In this document: positions 9,453 to 17,760 of the stretch, piece by piece
How the letters are laid out: every line of letters begins with the position of its first letter
Position numbering within the stretch: position 1 is the first letter of the stretch
Source: Ruegeria sediminis
Lineage (GTDB): Bacteria > Pseudomonadota > Alphaproteobacteria > Rhodobacterales > Rhodobacteraceae
DNA length: 64,000 bases
Direction of reading: 5' to 3'
Assembly (NCBI RefSeq): GCF_005938215.1
Contig: NZ_VCPD01000006.1
Coordinates: forward strand, 211,306-275,305
The notes under the pieces: model-generated
Database searches by the model: none
Told to the model about the DNA's origin: nothing
What the model saw: the letters and a program-made list of their open reading frames with translations, nothing else
Position numbers and translations under genes: made by a program

Positions 9453-9492
9453 TCAAACAAAAAAACCCAACTTCACCGAGTGAAGTTGGGTT
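9453..9492 (-). terminator. Rho-independent terminator of the tns operon
   Basis: Perfect 13-bp arms AACCCAACTTCAC (9464-9476) and GTGAAGTTGGGTT (9480-9492) enclose a 3-base loop. On the minus strand the hairpin is followed by a run of T residues (9453-9465). It lies just inside the left transposon end and would stop transcription from tnsABC-tniQ before it leaves the element. Confidence 0.85.
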
Positions 9493-9565
9493 GCCAAATT
9501 CAAAAGCGTTTCGAGCAATCTGAACGAATTGCAGTCGACCGGCTCCAAAGGGATACTTTCGTCGC

Positions 9566-9751
9566 TCACCTCCATTTTTTCCACAGCGGATCAAGGATTT
9601 GATTGAGCTGCTCGCAAGGGGCTGTCTCGCGTAGCCGTTTAACGAGTTTGGGGTCGTTTATTCGGTCCTGCCACCGGCCCGAAAAGTCAAACGATGAAGA
9701 CCAATGCACTAACGATAACCGATGTAGTGACGGCCAGAAATGCAACTTCAA
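9566..9751 (-). CDS. Small uncertain frame after tniQ
   Basis: A 61-codon frame with a TTG start lies between tniQ and the operon terminator. Its second half (WQDRINDPKLVKRLRETAP) looks protein-like. A second tiny frame (9687-9761), which starts with an ATG overlapping the tniQ stop as ATGA, encodes a 24-residue hydrophobic peptide in another phase. Read together they could be one small membrane protein split by a frameshift, or neither may be made. No good ribosome site is seen. Confidence 0.3.
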   Translation of the reverse strand: MKLHFWPSLHRLSLVHWSSSFDFSGRWQDRINDPKLVKRLRETAPCEQLNQILDPLWKKWR

Positions 9752-9757
9752 GGCGGT

Positions 9758-11575
9758 TCATTTTGATTTCCCGGCGACAGGAGTGACCAATGATCGATCG
9801 AGCCCCTTTGCAATTTCCGACATTGCGACAAGTAGACCGCGGGTCGCCTTGCCGTCTTGAAATGCGCCGACGGTTTCAATTCCATTCTCCTCGAACTTTT
9901 TGAGCAACGAACGGGAGGTTGTATTGAGATGCTTCGCAAGGGAAGAAACCTGCACAAATGTGCCTTGAAAGGCAGCAAGCGCTTCCGGGTAGATAATTCT
10001 GGATACACCACGCGAATGTGAATTGAGTTCATGCTCGATCAATCCGGCGTCGCACCAATGCGCGATGCATTGTTCTTTCCAACCTGTGATCCGAGCAAGT
10101 TCCTGAACCGTCCAGCCACCTCCGCTACGAAAATTTTCCAAAAATTGCCGAACCTGCTCTTCGGGGAAGGCGAAATCTGCAAACGCTCCGGAAGTGCTGT
10201 TGGCGGCGGGCGAAATCTCCCCGGAGGCCACCGCCTGATAGAAGGCAATCACACCAGTCTTGTCGGTGGTAAAACGCAAGTTGACTTTTCGAAATTCGAC
10301 AGCTTCGCCTTCGAATACGCGGGCGCGTGAAGCAATTCCTTGGACGAGCTTCTCAAGCTCGTGCTGAGAGTATTTACCGTCGACAAGCGGTCCACGGTTT
10401 TCAGGTTGGGTTTTCTCGAGAACACCTGCCTCTTCCAGCAGGCTGAATTGGTTCTTTGATATCCCCAGAAACTCCCGTGTCTTGGTCTTGTCGAGTAGGC
10501 TTTCTCTTTCGGCCTTGGTGCTCTCGGCGACGTGTCTGGGAAGCATTGTATGCCGGTGACCAAAACCGCTATGGTCGATCTTTCCTTCAATGAGGCCAGC
10601 CGAAACAGCATCTACGATCCGTTCAGCACGCACTCCAATCAGTCGAGCAGCTTCTGCGGCCGAAATCCATGATCGCTTGTGTCTGTCAGACGCGGTTCCT
10701 CCAAAATAGGGTCCAGTGAAGTGATTGGCGACAACGTGTTTCAGTGTTTCATGAAAGCTGGTGTAGGCGGGATCCTGGAATGCCATCAGCCTTTGGTACC
10801 ATTTGCCAAGGCGGGCGGGCGCGGTGTTTCTTTCCGTTCTTAAAAGGCGTTGCTCGACTTCGGCGACAAAGCCGTCAGGCCAGGAACACAAAACTTTTTC
10901 GAGGGGTGCCAGGAACTCTCGAGCATCATGCGCTGTTTTCGGATATGGAGCCTTTCCTGGTTTTCCGGTCTTTTGATCCAGCGCATCACCGGCCAGAAAC
11001 ATCAGGAGGCGGGCAATATCGTTGGGGGAAGTAAAGGCCAGAGAAGGAGGCAACTTTGATCTTGCGGGATGCACCTCCCCGGAAATCAGCGCAGAGATTG
11101 CCAAATCAAACTGATCCGCCTTCTTGATTGGGAAGTTCTCAAAGGGGAGACCGCAGCCGCAGGAACGGTACCCGCCTTTGTTTGGATCAATCGCGTTTTG
11201 GCACAGAGGGCATTTACTTACCAGTTGGACATCATGCCGGGTGCATGCCGTCACGAGAGCGTGCTGCCAAGACTGTTGGTGAGGTATGCTTTCACGCACG
11301 CAGACTGGGCAGATCGTCGCGCAATGGTTGCGTTGAAACTGCCAAGATAGCAGAGGCGCATCGGAAGCAGCTCGTGGAGAAATGCGGGACAGGGCACCTT
11401 CAGGGGCGCCGAGGCATTTCTCGACCTCTTCGATTTCTTCGATCATTGGACGTCCATATCGCCATCCGAACCCAGCGAGAAACTCACCGACATCGGAATA
11501 GCCTTGGGTTTCAGACATACGTCGCAAAAATCCCAGCAAGCTTTCTTTTTCGTAAGGAAGAATTGGCGCGTTCAA
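9758..11575 (-). CDS. tniQ: TniQ-family target-selection protein
   Basis: A 605-residue protein that would link the TnsC ring to the target DNA. The start NAPILPYEKESLLGFLRRM, a TniQ N-terminal pattern, is followed by a zinc-binding region with CPVC, CTRH, CPLC and CGCG at about residues 89-141. The long C-terminal part has several helix-turn-helix-like stretches (for example ITGWKEQCIAHWCDAGLI) that may read target DNA, as in TnsD-like proteins. I choose TTG at 11575, which overlaps the tnsC stop as TTGA and has GAGG 8 bases upstream; an ATG at 11620 is the alternative and would add 15 residues. Confidence 0.88.
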   Translation of the reverse strand: MNAPILPYEKESLLGFLRRMSETQGYSDVGEFLAGFGWRYGRPMIEEIEEVEKCLGAPEGALSRISPRAASDAPLLSWQFQRNHCATICPVCVRESIPHQQSWQHALVTACTRHDVQLVSKCPLCQNAIDPNKGGYRSCGCGLPFENFPIKKADQFDLAISALISGEVHPARSKLPPSLAFTSPNDIARLLMFLAGDALDQKTGKPGKAPYPKTAHDAREFLAPLEKVLCSWPDGFVAEVEQRLLRTERNTAPARLGKWYQRLMAFQDPAYTSFHETLKHVVANHFTGPYFGGTASDRHKRSWISAAEAARLIGVRAERIVDAVSAGLIEGKIDHSGFGHRHTMLPRHVAESTKAERESLLDKTKTREFLGISKNQFSLLEEAGVLEKTQPENRGPLVDGKYSQHELEKLVQGIASRARVFEGEAVEFRKVNLRFTTDKTGVIAFYQAVASGEISPAANSTSGAFADFAFPEEQVRQFLENFRSGGGWTVQELARITGWKEQCIAHWCDAGLIEHELNSHSRGVSRIIYPEALAAFQGTFVQVSSLAKHLNTTSRSLLKKFEENGIETVGAFQDGKATRGLLVAMSEIAKGLDRSLVTPVAGKSK

Positions 11576-12558
11576 GATGCCAACCTCATGTCCCAAGAGA
11601 CCCGAAGTCCGTCCGGGCATTCTGCATCAAAATGGAGGCCCGCTTCCGCCATAACTGTCGCGTAGGACCGGATGAGCAATACATCATCGGGGCAATCACC
11701 CTGGAAGAAGGCGAATGGAGGAATCGGGTATTGCTGCATCCTCCGCGCGCTTTCGGCGAAGCTGTCCGCATCGAGACGCCGGCGCTCTGTTGCACCCATA
11801 AGGGCCGACTTGATCATCCTAAGTGCGACAGGAATTCTCCCGGCTGATGCGCCGTAAAGCCGGGGGACCAAATCATCAAATTCAAAATCAATCGCAAAAC
11901 CACCCTTTTCGATGGCATCAAGGACGGCATAAATGACCCCACAGAACGCGTCGCGGTCTTCTTCCTTTTGCCAATCATAAGGCAGGAAGTAGATTGAGTT
12001 GGTGGAGCGATCGCGAAGTTGTTCGTTTCCTTCAATGATGCTTTGAAACCGGGGGAGACCCAGCAAAAGCAGCGTCACTCCGGTCTCGTCCACGATGGTC
12101 TTGAGATGGTCAGCCGCTGCCCGTGCAGACAGGTTGGCACCACGCTCAGCACAATGGCTGCACTCATCGAGAGCGATCACTCGCACTTTTGTTTGTTGAA
12201 TCGTGTGGATCAGCCGTTTTCGCACCGTGGCAGTGTTCTCCCTTTCCCTGCAGAGCAGCCCGAAGGCTTCAAGCGCAGCGCGGTAAATGTCCCGATCATT
12301 CGGTTTCGGGGGAATCCTGCCAAACACGAAATCACTGACAGGCAAAAGGCTGGCGTTGGTTTCCACTTCTCGGCCGGTTTTGGTTTTCAGAAGGTTGGCA
12401 ACCGCGGATTTCCCAATTCGTGTCGGTCCCAGTAAGGGAATGATTGTTCCGTTTCGAGGATCTTTGACAGCAAGGTGTTGTTCAACCTCGTTATAAACGC
12501 TTTCAAAAAAATCGTGACGAACCAGCTGCGAGATGATGGGCAGATCGAATTTTGACAT
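11572..12558 (-). CDS. tnsC: TnsC/TniB-type AAA+ transposition ATPase
   Basis: A 328-residue ATPase. The Walker A motif GPTRIGKS is at residues 44-51 and the Walker B motif VRVIALDE ends at residues 131-132. Family members form an ATP-dependent filament or ring on target DNA and connect the target selector TniQ with the TnsB transposase. It begins 4 bases after the tnsB stop codon, with GGAG as the ribosome site, and runs into tniQ. Confidence 0.92.
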   Translation of the reverse strand: MSKFDLPIISQLVRHDFFESVYNEVEQHLAVKDPRNGTIIPLLGPTRIGKSAVANLLKTKTGREVETNASLLPVSDFVFGRIPPKPNDRDIYRAALEAFGLLCRERENTATVRKRLIHTIQQTKVRVIALDECSHCAERGANLSARAAADHLKTIVDETGVTLLLLGLPRFQSIIEGNEQLRDRSTNSIYFLPYDWQKEEDRDAFCGVIYAVLDAIEKGGFAIDFEFDDLVPRLYGASAGRIPVALRMIKSALMGATERRRLDADSFAESARRMQQYPIPPFAFFQGDCPDDVLLIRSYATVMAEAGLHFDAECPDGLRVSWDMRLAS

Positions 12559-12562
12559 TGGT

Positions 12563-14545
12563 TCACTCCATGTCGATGAGAGTTGGGATTTTCGCGGGTT
12601 TCCGGACCGGATTTTTTGCGATGGCCCTATTGGCTGCGCGTTTGCTGCCGGCAGCTACCGCAGTTGGTTGCTTGGAACGATCAAGGATTCTCTGGTGTTG
12701 CACACGCGTGGCTTCGATTTCACGGGCTGCTTTCATCGGTGTTTTCACCTTGTTCCCCCGAGATTTGGCATTGCGGTTTCTCGTGATCCGATCAGCTTCT
12801 TCAGCCAGTGCAAATGCGGTAGCTCGTGCGGCCAAGTCTTCGTCCATTTGTTTCTGCGTTTTCTTTCTTCGAAGGCGAGCTTCCTGAAACCCGACAGCAA
12901 GGACCTCGGTCTCCTTCGCTGGAACAGGAAAATGTTGGTTTGTTAGCGGATTCAGGACTGCGATTTCCCGGATGTCCGCAGGGTCATACTGGACCTCGAC
13001 CCTTTGCTTTGGCCCGATGCCAGCCAGCAGTGCCATGAGTTCGTCGGAATTGTATTGGATGCCTCCTACTTCAATCCCGTATTTCTGAAGAACCCGCGTT
13101 TCCCCGGAAACCATGAACATCGCTCGCATTTCTTCGGGCGTTGGGGGATCGGGAAGCAATGCCTGCGCTGCCAAACGGTTCCAGCAATCGATTGGTGATT
13201 CATTCGACCGCAAGGGCGACTGAATTTTTCGCCGGGCCTTCTTGCCGTAGACGTCAAAACGCCATTTCTGGAGTATGGTCTCGAAATCCTCGATGGTCAG
13301 GCTGGCTTCGTTCATTGCCTTTTTCGTGCGGGTTCGGTTCTGCATCAATGGTGATGCTGTAGATCCCGGTAGCGTTTCAATGAACTGGTTCAACTCACGG
13401 AAGAAACGCTCCACAAACGGCTTGTCTTCTGGATGGCCAGGGATGTTTTGGAACCATTCGATGCCCCCATTCCTGAGGACAGGTTCCACAAAGTCACCGC
13501 CATTTTCACTACCCTGGTCAACGCTGACGGTTTTCGGGCGCCCGCACATTTTTTTGCGGTTCTGAATACCTGCTCGGTCGAAGATGTCGTCCGACGTCGG
13601 CGACATGACTCCGCGGAGCGTTTGAGAAACAAGTTCCGAGTGAGGCGCTCGAAGGGATACCACCAGGGACAATGGCCATCCGGTAGCGGCATCCACAGCA
13701 GCACAAATGGTTGGTCTTCCGATGGCTTGTCCCAGCGGATCTGAAAGTATGATGTTTCCTGGCGTGCAGTCGATTTCAACCAAGTCGAGGGGGAGTTCGA
13801 CATGGTGAAAATAGCGAGCCTTCAAGATCCGCTGGCGTGCATCCTGCGAATCCAGTCGCATTTTTATCAAATCGTTGTACGGCAGCGAATTCAGTACAGC
13901 TAAGGTGGAAGCACGCCCGCATGCGTTAGGTTCTTTCTTATCCTTCGCGCATTTTTCAAGATATTCGTACTTGGCGCGGTCAGAAAGTGCAGTGACCGTG
14001 AGCCGGTCGTTGGTGCCGTAGAACCGGTCGAGGATGTCGAGCACGGTATCTTCGAAGACCATGTCATGGCGTGCGGTTCGATTTCCCCGATCTTTCACAC
14101 GGGGCAACAATCCGTCGCGCCCCTCCTGTGCAAAGGCTTTCCGCCAATAAAATACTGTCCGTCGCTTCGGTCGGTCATTCAGGAACGTCTTGTAGGCAGG
14201 CTTGGTTGTGACACGAGCATGGGCCAGCCCAATTGCTTCGTCCATCTTGCAACGACCGGGAGCGGTTTGCAGGGTTTCGTTAATCTCCCGCAATATCTCG
14301 ATGCGGTATTGCTGCTCTCTACGCGCCGCTTCATCTGGGATGCGGGGGATGTGTGTTGGAGATCCGGAAGCGGGTTTTACTCGCCCCTGAGCCCGACATT
14401 GTCTGTATTCCTGGTCAGAAAGCTCAATCCGCTTGCCTTCGCTCGATTGGCCGATGACGAAGGCTGGGGACCGTACAACCACTTCATAGACGGCGCCATC
14501 CAAGTCGATGAGGTCGCCAAGGCTTTGGGCATTTTCGACAATCAT
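12563..14545 (-). CDS. tnsB: TnsB/TniA-type DDE transposase
   Basis: A 660-residue transposase of the Mu/TniA/TnsB group. The catalytic triad is visible as D259 (VEIDCTP), D343 (SVDQGSENGG) and E379 (DKPFVERFF). It would bind the end repeats and join the 3' ends to the target. The first codons overlap the end of tnsA (14542-14545, ATGA), showing tight coupling. The C-terminal tail is basic and probably contacts TnsC. Confidence 0.94.
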   Translation of the reverse strand: MIVENAQSLGDLIDLDGAVYEVVVRSPAFVIGQSSEGKRIELSDQEYRQCRAQGRVKPASGSPTHIPRIPDEAARREQQYRIEILREINETLQTAPGRCKMDEAIGLAHARVTTKPAYKTFLNDRPKRRTVFYWRKAFAQEGRDGLLPRVKDRGNRTARHDMVFEDTVLDILDRFYGTNDRLTVTALSDRAKYEYLEKCAKDKKEPNACGRASTLAVLNSLPYNDLIKMRLDSQDARQRILKARYFHHVELPLDLVEIDCTPGNIILSDPLGQAIGRPTICAAVDAATGWPLSLVVSLRAPHSELVSQTLRGVMSPTSDDIFDRAGIQNRKKMCGRPKTVSVDQGSENGGDFVEPVLRNGGIEWFQNIPGHPEDKPFVERFFRELNQFIETLPGSTASPLMQNRTRTKKAMNEASLTIEDFETILQKWRFDVYGKKARRKIQSPLRSNESPIDCWNRLAAQALLPDPPTPEEMRAMFMVSGETRVLQKYGIEVGGIQYNSDELMALLAGIGPKQRVEVQYDPADIREIAVLNPLTNQHFPVPAKETEVLAVGFQEARLRRKKTQKQMDEDLAARATAFALAEEADRITRNRNAKSRGNKVKTPMKAAREIEATRVQHQRILDRSKQPTAVAAGSKRAANRAIAKNPVRKPAKIPTLIDME

Positions 14546-15246
14546 AGCGGCAACCTCTCAAGTGAAGAGTTGCTGCTCGCTTGGGTCGATATACAAGTTG
14601 AACACGCAAGGCGACGTGTATGAAGATCCGCATGCAGGAAGCCATTGGCCACCGCTGTCAAAACGAGCTTTTGTGGAATCTTTTGTTTCTCGATCAGGTC
14701 ACCAATGGTCGCAGCCGACGCGGAGGCCGAAATGATCCTTGTCTTCTCCGCGTTGGACAAGCGGAGGCTTTGATACGGATGAAGTAGACGAATGTTCTGG
14801 CTGAAGACTTCTGGGAAGTATGCTTCATCGACCAGTACAAGCCGTACGCCGAAGCGCTGAAGGATACTTGGGTAGCCCAAGATCTCAGGTGACTTCTCGA
14901 TCAGCCAAGAATGCTTGGACTCAATGAGCACTGTCCCCGTTTCCAGGGTGGCCTCAAAGTCAGGAGTGTAAGGGCGCGGTTTGCAACGCAACCCCTCGAA
15001 CGAGCTGTCGAGGTGTTCCTTCGATCGGAAAAAACGTCCTGTGTTCATCTCGATCGTCATGGGTTGCGGTCGAAAGCTCTTCACCCTCCGATCAAGCGAC
15101 AGAGCTATCGCGGTGCTTGTTTCCAGGCGGCTCTCGAGTTTGATGATCCCCGGGCTCTTTTTCAGTGAAATGTTGTGAGCTTTCTTCATTTGGCCGCGTT
15201 TGTGAGTAGGCCTCGCTACCGGGGCGGCTTGTTTGTCCACTCGCAT
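14542..15246 (-). CDS. tnsA: TnsA-like endonuclease
   Basis: A 234-residue PD-(D/E)xK nuclease. The active site residues expected for TnsA are present: E42 (RLETS), D96 (YTPDFEA) and E109-x-K111 (LIESKHSW). TnsA cuts the 5' strands at transposon ends, so with TnsB the element should move by cut-and-paste and not by replicative cointegrates. The start at 15246 has AGGAAAGGG upstream; the frame is open further but that part overlaps the divergent gene. A 17-bp palindrome lies 20 bases before the start. Confidence 0.88.
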   Translation of the reverse strand: MRVDKQAAPVARPTHKRGQMKKAHNISLKKSPGIIKLESRLETSTAIALSLDRRVKSFRPQPMTIEMNTGRFFRSKEHLDSSFEGLRCKPRPYTPDFEATLETGTVLIESKHSWLIEKSPEILGYPSILQRFGVRLVLVDEAYFPEVFSQNIRLLHPYQSLRLSNAEKTRIISASASAATIGDLIEKQKIPQKLVLTAVANGFLHADLHTRRLACSTCISTQASSNSSLERLPL

Positions 15247-15266
15247 GCTTAACCCTTTCCTGATTC

Positions 15267-15283
15267 TGTTAGTAATACTAACA
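15267..15283. promoter_or_regulatory. Perfect 17-bp palindrome between tnsA and the divergent gene
   Basis: TGTTAGTAATACTAACA has 8-bp arms around a central base. It lies 20 bases before tnsA and 53 bases before the plus-strand gene at 15337, an ideal place for one regulator to control both. It may overlap promoter elements. No helix-turn-helix regulator is obvious inside the transposon, so its binding protein is unknown. Confidence 0.6.
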
Positions 15284-15336
15284 TCAACGTCGGATCGTTC
15301 TGAGAATCCGAAACAAACCGGTTTGGGAGCCCGAAA

Positions 15337-16155
15337 ATGCCTGCACATCGGACCCTTGAGGAGATTGCCGCCGAGAAAAACTGGATCGCATTTGCGAAGA
15401 AACTTCGTGCCGCAGTAAAGGTGCGCGAGCACTATGGTTTCAGTGACATAGACAGCATTTTGGACAAGGTTGCTGAGCTTCGCGGACAGGATCGCGCCAG
15501 CTTGAGAAACCCTGTGTATGCCGAAAAATGGCTCGAGAAGAACGCTCCTGAAATCCATGCCTCGGAACCTGAATACGTCGCTATGACTTCCGTCCTGAGC
15601 TTGATCCAACTCGAGCGCATAAGTGAGGCTGGGGTCCTGGAGTTAGCGCCAAGGGTGTTTGATGGGACCGCTACCCGCACCGAACTCAAGCTAAGAATTG
15701 AGAACGCAAAGCACGAAACCCACCAGTCGGCAGGCGTTGGATATGACCGCTGGCATAGAAAGCGGAAATATGAGGACTTCGTCAAACGGTACCTAAGAAA
15801 CAACATTGGTGCGTTGACCAAAGGCATGAATGCAGAGCTACGCCCCCGGGACAAATCGAAGCCAGTTCCTTGTGACTTGGAGCTCTGGCGTGGTGGAAAG
15901 CCCCTTGCGGCAGTGGAGCTCAAAAGTCATCGGCAAAAAATCACGCATAAGTTTCAAATAGAAACTTTGTCGGTAGCATCGTTGCTGCTTCGCGAGTTCC
16001 CAAAGGCATTCATAATTACCCCAACGAGCTGGGAACGCACGATACCATCCCTGTTGGATCTTCGTGATCGGTTGAGTTTGCAGAAAGTCAAAATTGCTGT
16101 CTTTGATTCAGAACTTGCCGATAGCCACCCTGATAGAGCATTGAGAGTACGATAG
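15337..16155 (+). CDS. Unknown transposon protein with PD-(D/E)xK-like site
   Basis: A 272-residue protein I do not recognise by name. The N-terminal 130 residues are predicted mostly helical and charged. The C-terminal half has CDLELWRGGKPLAAVELKS, with D180 and E194-L-K196 in the spacing of a PD-(D/E)xK nuclease core, preceded by basic helices. GGGAG lies 7 bases before the ATG. It is divergent from tnsA across a shared palindrome. It could be a cargo restriction-type nuclease, a helper of transposition or a regulator; the sequence does not decide. Confidence 0.7.
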   Translation: MPAHRTLEEIAAEKNWIAFAKKLRAAVKVREHYGFSDIDSILDKVAELRGQDRASLRNPVYAEKWLEKNAPEIHASEPEYVAMTSVLSLIQLERISEAGVLELAPRVFDGTATRTELKLRIENAKHETHQSAGVGYDRWHRKRKYEDFVKRYLRNNIGALTKGMNAELRPRDKSKPVPCDLELWRGGKPLAAVELKSHRQKITHKFQIETLSVASLLLREFPKAFIITPTSWERTIPSLLDLRDRLSLQKVKIAVFDSELADSHPDRALRVR

Positions 16156-16405
16156 GGAATTGGCCCTCGAAGAGGGTATGGCGCTGCTGGCCGTACGCGC
16201 TGTTGTGGCGCGGTTGCAAAGTGAAGGCGCCCGCCATACCAAATCAACTGGGAAATATTGATCCGGGTTGGAGGGGGAGTTGTTTGAACCGCGCCCGGAA
16301 GAGGAAGCTATCTTTGCGGACCGGCGGAAACGTGGCCTCGGTGTCGGTCTTGACGAAAACGGTCAGACTGTCAGGCAAGCGCCCGAAGATGACTCGATGG
16401 ATTGA
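16156..16405 (+). pseudogene. Gene relic with one in-frame stop
   Basis: One reading frame runs from codon GAG at 16148 to a stop at 16405, interrupted only by a TGA near 16258. It reads like protein: YDRELALEEGMALLAV, then after the stop LEGELFEPRPEEEAIFADRR and an acidic C-terminus. It has no start or upstream part, so it looks like the 3' end of a gene whose 5' part was lost, perhaps by transposon insertion. I cannot name the family. Confidence 0.4.
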
Positions 16406-16408
16406 CCA

Positions 16409-16762
16409 TCAGAATCCCGTGCCTTCGTCATCCCCGCCATTGTCGGAAGATGTCGTCGTCGCCTTTCTTCGTGGACGAGAAATCCTCTGTGGCAAGCGCG
16501 TGTGATCCAGGCTGAGGCCAAGATGATCCCCCGCGGGGTCGAGGATATCTTTCAGACGATCAAGCATACCAAGAACAAGGAGGGCCATCGCAAACGTCTC
16601 AAGTCGGACGCTCCCATCTCCTCTTTCGAGCTTGGCAAGCGTCTTGTCCGTGACGCCGATCCTGCTGCAGAAATCGGCGACAGCGAAACGGCGTTTTTTT
16701 CGAGCGGTCTTGATATCGGCCCCGAGCTGGCGCAGGGCCGACTGAACTTGTAAAGATGCCAT
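16409..16762 (-). CDS. HipB-like XRE-family regulator (orphan)
   Basis: A 117-residue protein. The N-terminal helix-turn-helix (residues about 10-70) includes LGADIKTARKKRRFAVADF and RIGVTDKTLAKLERG, as in HipB-type antitoxins and regulators. The C-terminal 40 residues are basic and low in complexity. A HipA-like kinase would normally follow, but none is found downstream (towards 16156), where only a relic lies. The gene may be a surviving antitoxin or autoregulator. Two dyads sit in front of its start. Confidence 0.7.
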   Translation of the reverse strand: MASLQVQSALRQLGADIKTARKKRRFAVADFCSRIGVTDKTLAKLERGDGSVRLETFAMALLVLGMLDRLKDILDPAGDHLGLSLDHTRLPQRISRPRRKATTTSSDNGGDDEGTGF

Positions 16763-16776
16763 GGAGGCAGTTTAAC

Positions 16777-16808
16777 CGGAAATAATTCCGATTAAAAGCC
16801 GTTTAATC
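16777..16808. promoter_or_regulatory. Two overlapping dyads before the HipB-like gene
   Basis: CGGAA and TTCCG arms (16777-16790) and GATTAAA and TTTAATC arms (16790-16808), each perfect, lie 15 to 46 bases before the start at 16762. Such paired dyads are typical operators for autoregulated XRE antitoxins. The region is also AT-rich and could hold the promoter. Confidence 0.5.
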
Positions 16809-16988
16809 AGATCTACGTCCGGCTTTGAGATCTCCTTTGACCTTTCTCGTTTGGTGAGTACGTATGTCGGATCGGTGGCAGCTCCTTCATCCGATCGCGA
16901 GATTGACGCCCAACTGGGAGTGTGCTCGCCACAGTTGTCCTGCAGTTGAACATCGAGATCGATATCTATGACCTGAAAGACGCCATGC

Positions 16989-17744
16989 TCATGGCGCACC
17001 GTCGCCGGCCGTTTGGGCGACAAAACGGGCGACGGCTTTTTCATCTCCTTCCCGGATTGCATCGAGAAGCGTGCGCCCACCCAATACGTCGTCCGGAGCC
17101 AGGAGGATGTCGATGACCACCCAGGGGTCACTTCCCTGGCAGGCACCGAGCACGGTTTTGATGCCAGGCAGAACGTCAGTTTTCCCGAACTGAAACGCAG
17201 GGTAGAACCAACTGGGTCCCATCCGGACCGCAAGAAGACTTCCGGCGTTCCTGCGCTTGTCCACGGCGTGCCGTTTGATCCTGAGGGTTTCCGCGACTTG
17301 CGAGGAAGACAGCATCTCGCCCGCCATTTTCAGAAGGCGGCGGCGATGCTCGATCGAGCGCCCGACCGCGCCAGAGAGTGGGTCGGCTTCTCGAGAAGGA
17401 TCAAATACCCTTGGATCGCTCATTATCCGTGCCAGAGCGCCAATATCGGATGACGCAGCCACTGCATGCACCGAAAGATCGTTCGGCAATTGCCGAACGA
17501 TGTGTGTTATCGCCCGAATTGCGCGCAGAATGAGAGCCGGGTGGGTTTGATCCGAGCCTTCGATAGCGGGTAGTTCGTGCATCAGGGCCTCAGCGCCCGG
17601 TTCATCCGACATGGCCGCCGACAGGACTTCGTCGGGAAGTTCCGCCGCCACCTGTTTTATCCACTCTACGGATTGAGCGATGAACTGGTCCCGTACCGAT
17701 CTCCCGACCATTCCATTCGTGCCCATTTCATTCGGATCGGCCAT
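16989..17744 (-). CDS. Protein with ParS/MbcA-type (DUF2384-like) C-terminus
   Basis: A 251-residue protein. The last 60 residues (DPWVVIDILLAPDDVLGGRT, then LLDAIREGDEKAVARF) resemble the toxin-binding C-terminal domain of Xre/MbcA/ParS antitoxins. A helix-turn-helix-like stretch SSSQVAETLRIKRHAVDKRR lies at about residues 147-166. The N-terminal 130 residues are helical and unknown. Antitoxins of this group usually pair with RES-domain toxins; here the partner 16 bases upstream is an exonuclease-like gene. Start at ATG 17744. Confidence 0.65.
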   Translation of the reverse strand: MADPNEMGTNGMVGRSVRDQFIAQSVEWIKQVAAELPDEVLSAAMSDEPGAEALMHELPAIEGSDQTHPALILRAIRAITHIVRQLPNDLSVHAVAASSDIGALARIMSDPRVFDPSREADPLSGAVGRSIEHRRRLLKMAGEMLSSSQVAETLRIKRHAVDKRRNAGSLLAVRMGPSWFYPAFQFGKTDVLPGIKTVLGACQGSDPWVVIDILLAPDDVLGGRTLLDAIREGDEKAVARFVAQTAGDGAP

Positions 17745-17760
17745 TGATCGTTTGACGTCC

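Larger units (their letters stand above)
9331..16155. mobile_element. Tn7-like transposon (tnsA-tnsB-tnsC-tniQ type), right boundary uncertain
   Basis: The region has four transposition genes in Tn7 order on the minus strand, an operon terminator, and at the left edge three direct copies of TAACTTTGCACT (9345, 9399, 9423) that look like TnsB binding sites. The left terminus is probably the TGT at 9331. A and T content is higher here than in the flanking genes. I could not find inverted copies of the repeat on the right, so the end at 16155 only marks the last gene that belongs with the element. No CRISPR or Cascade genes and no separate tnsD or tnsE were seen. Confidence 0.75.

Noticed and set aside
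16156..16165. GGGAA near 16160 and GGGAA near 9314 as a 5-bp target duplication
   Set aside because: The bases inside the two sites show no matching terminal inverted repeat, and a 5-mer match is easily chance.
16214..16224. TTGCAAAGTGA as a right-end TnsB site of the Tn7-like element
   Set aside because: It matches the inverted end repeat in only 9 of 12 positions and is single, whereas several spaced copies would be expected.
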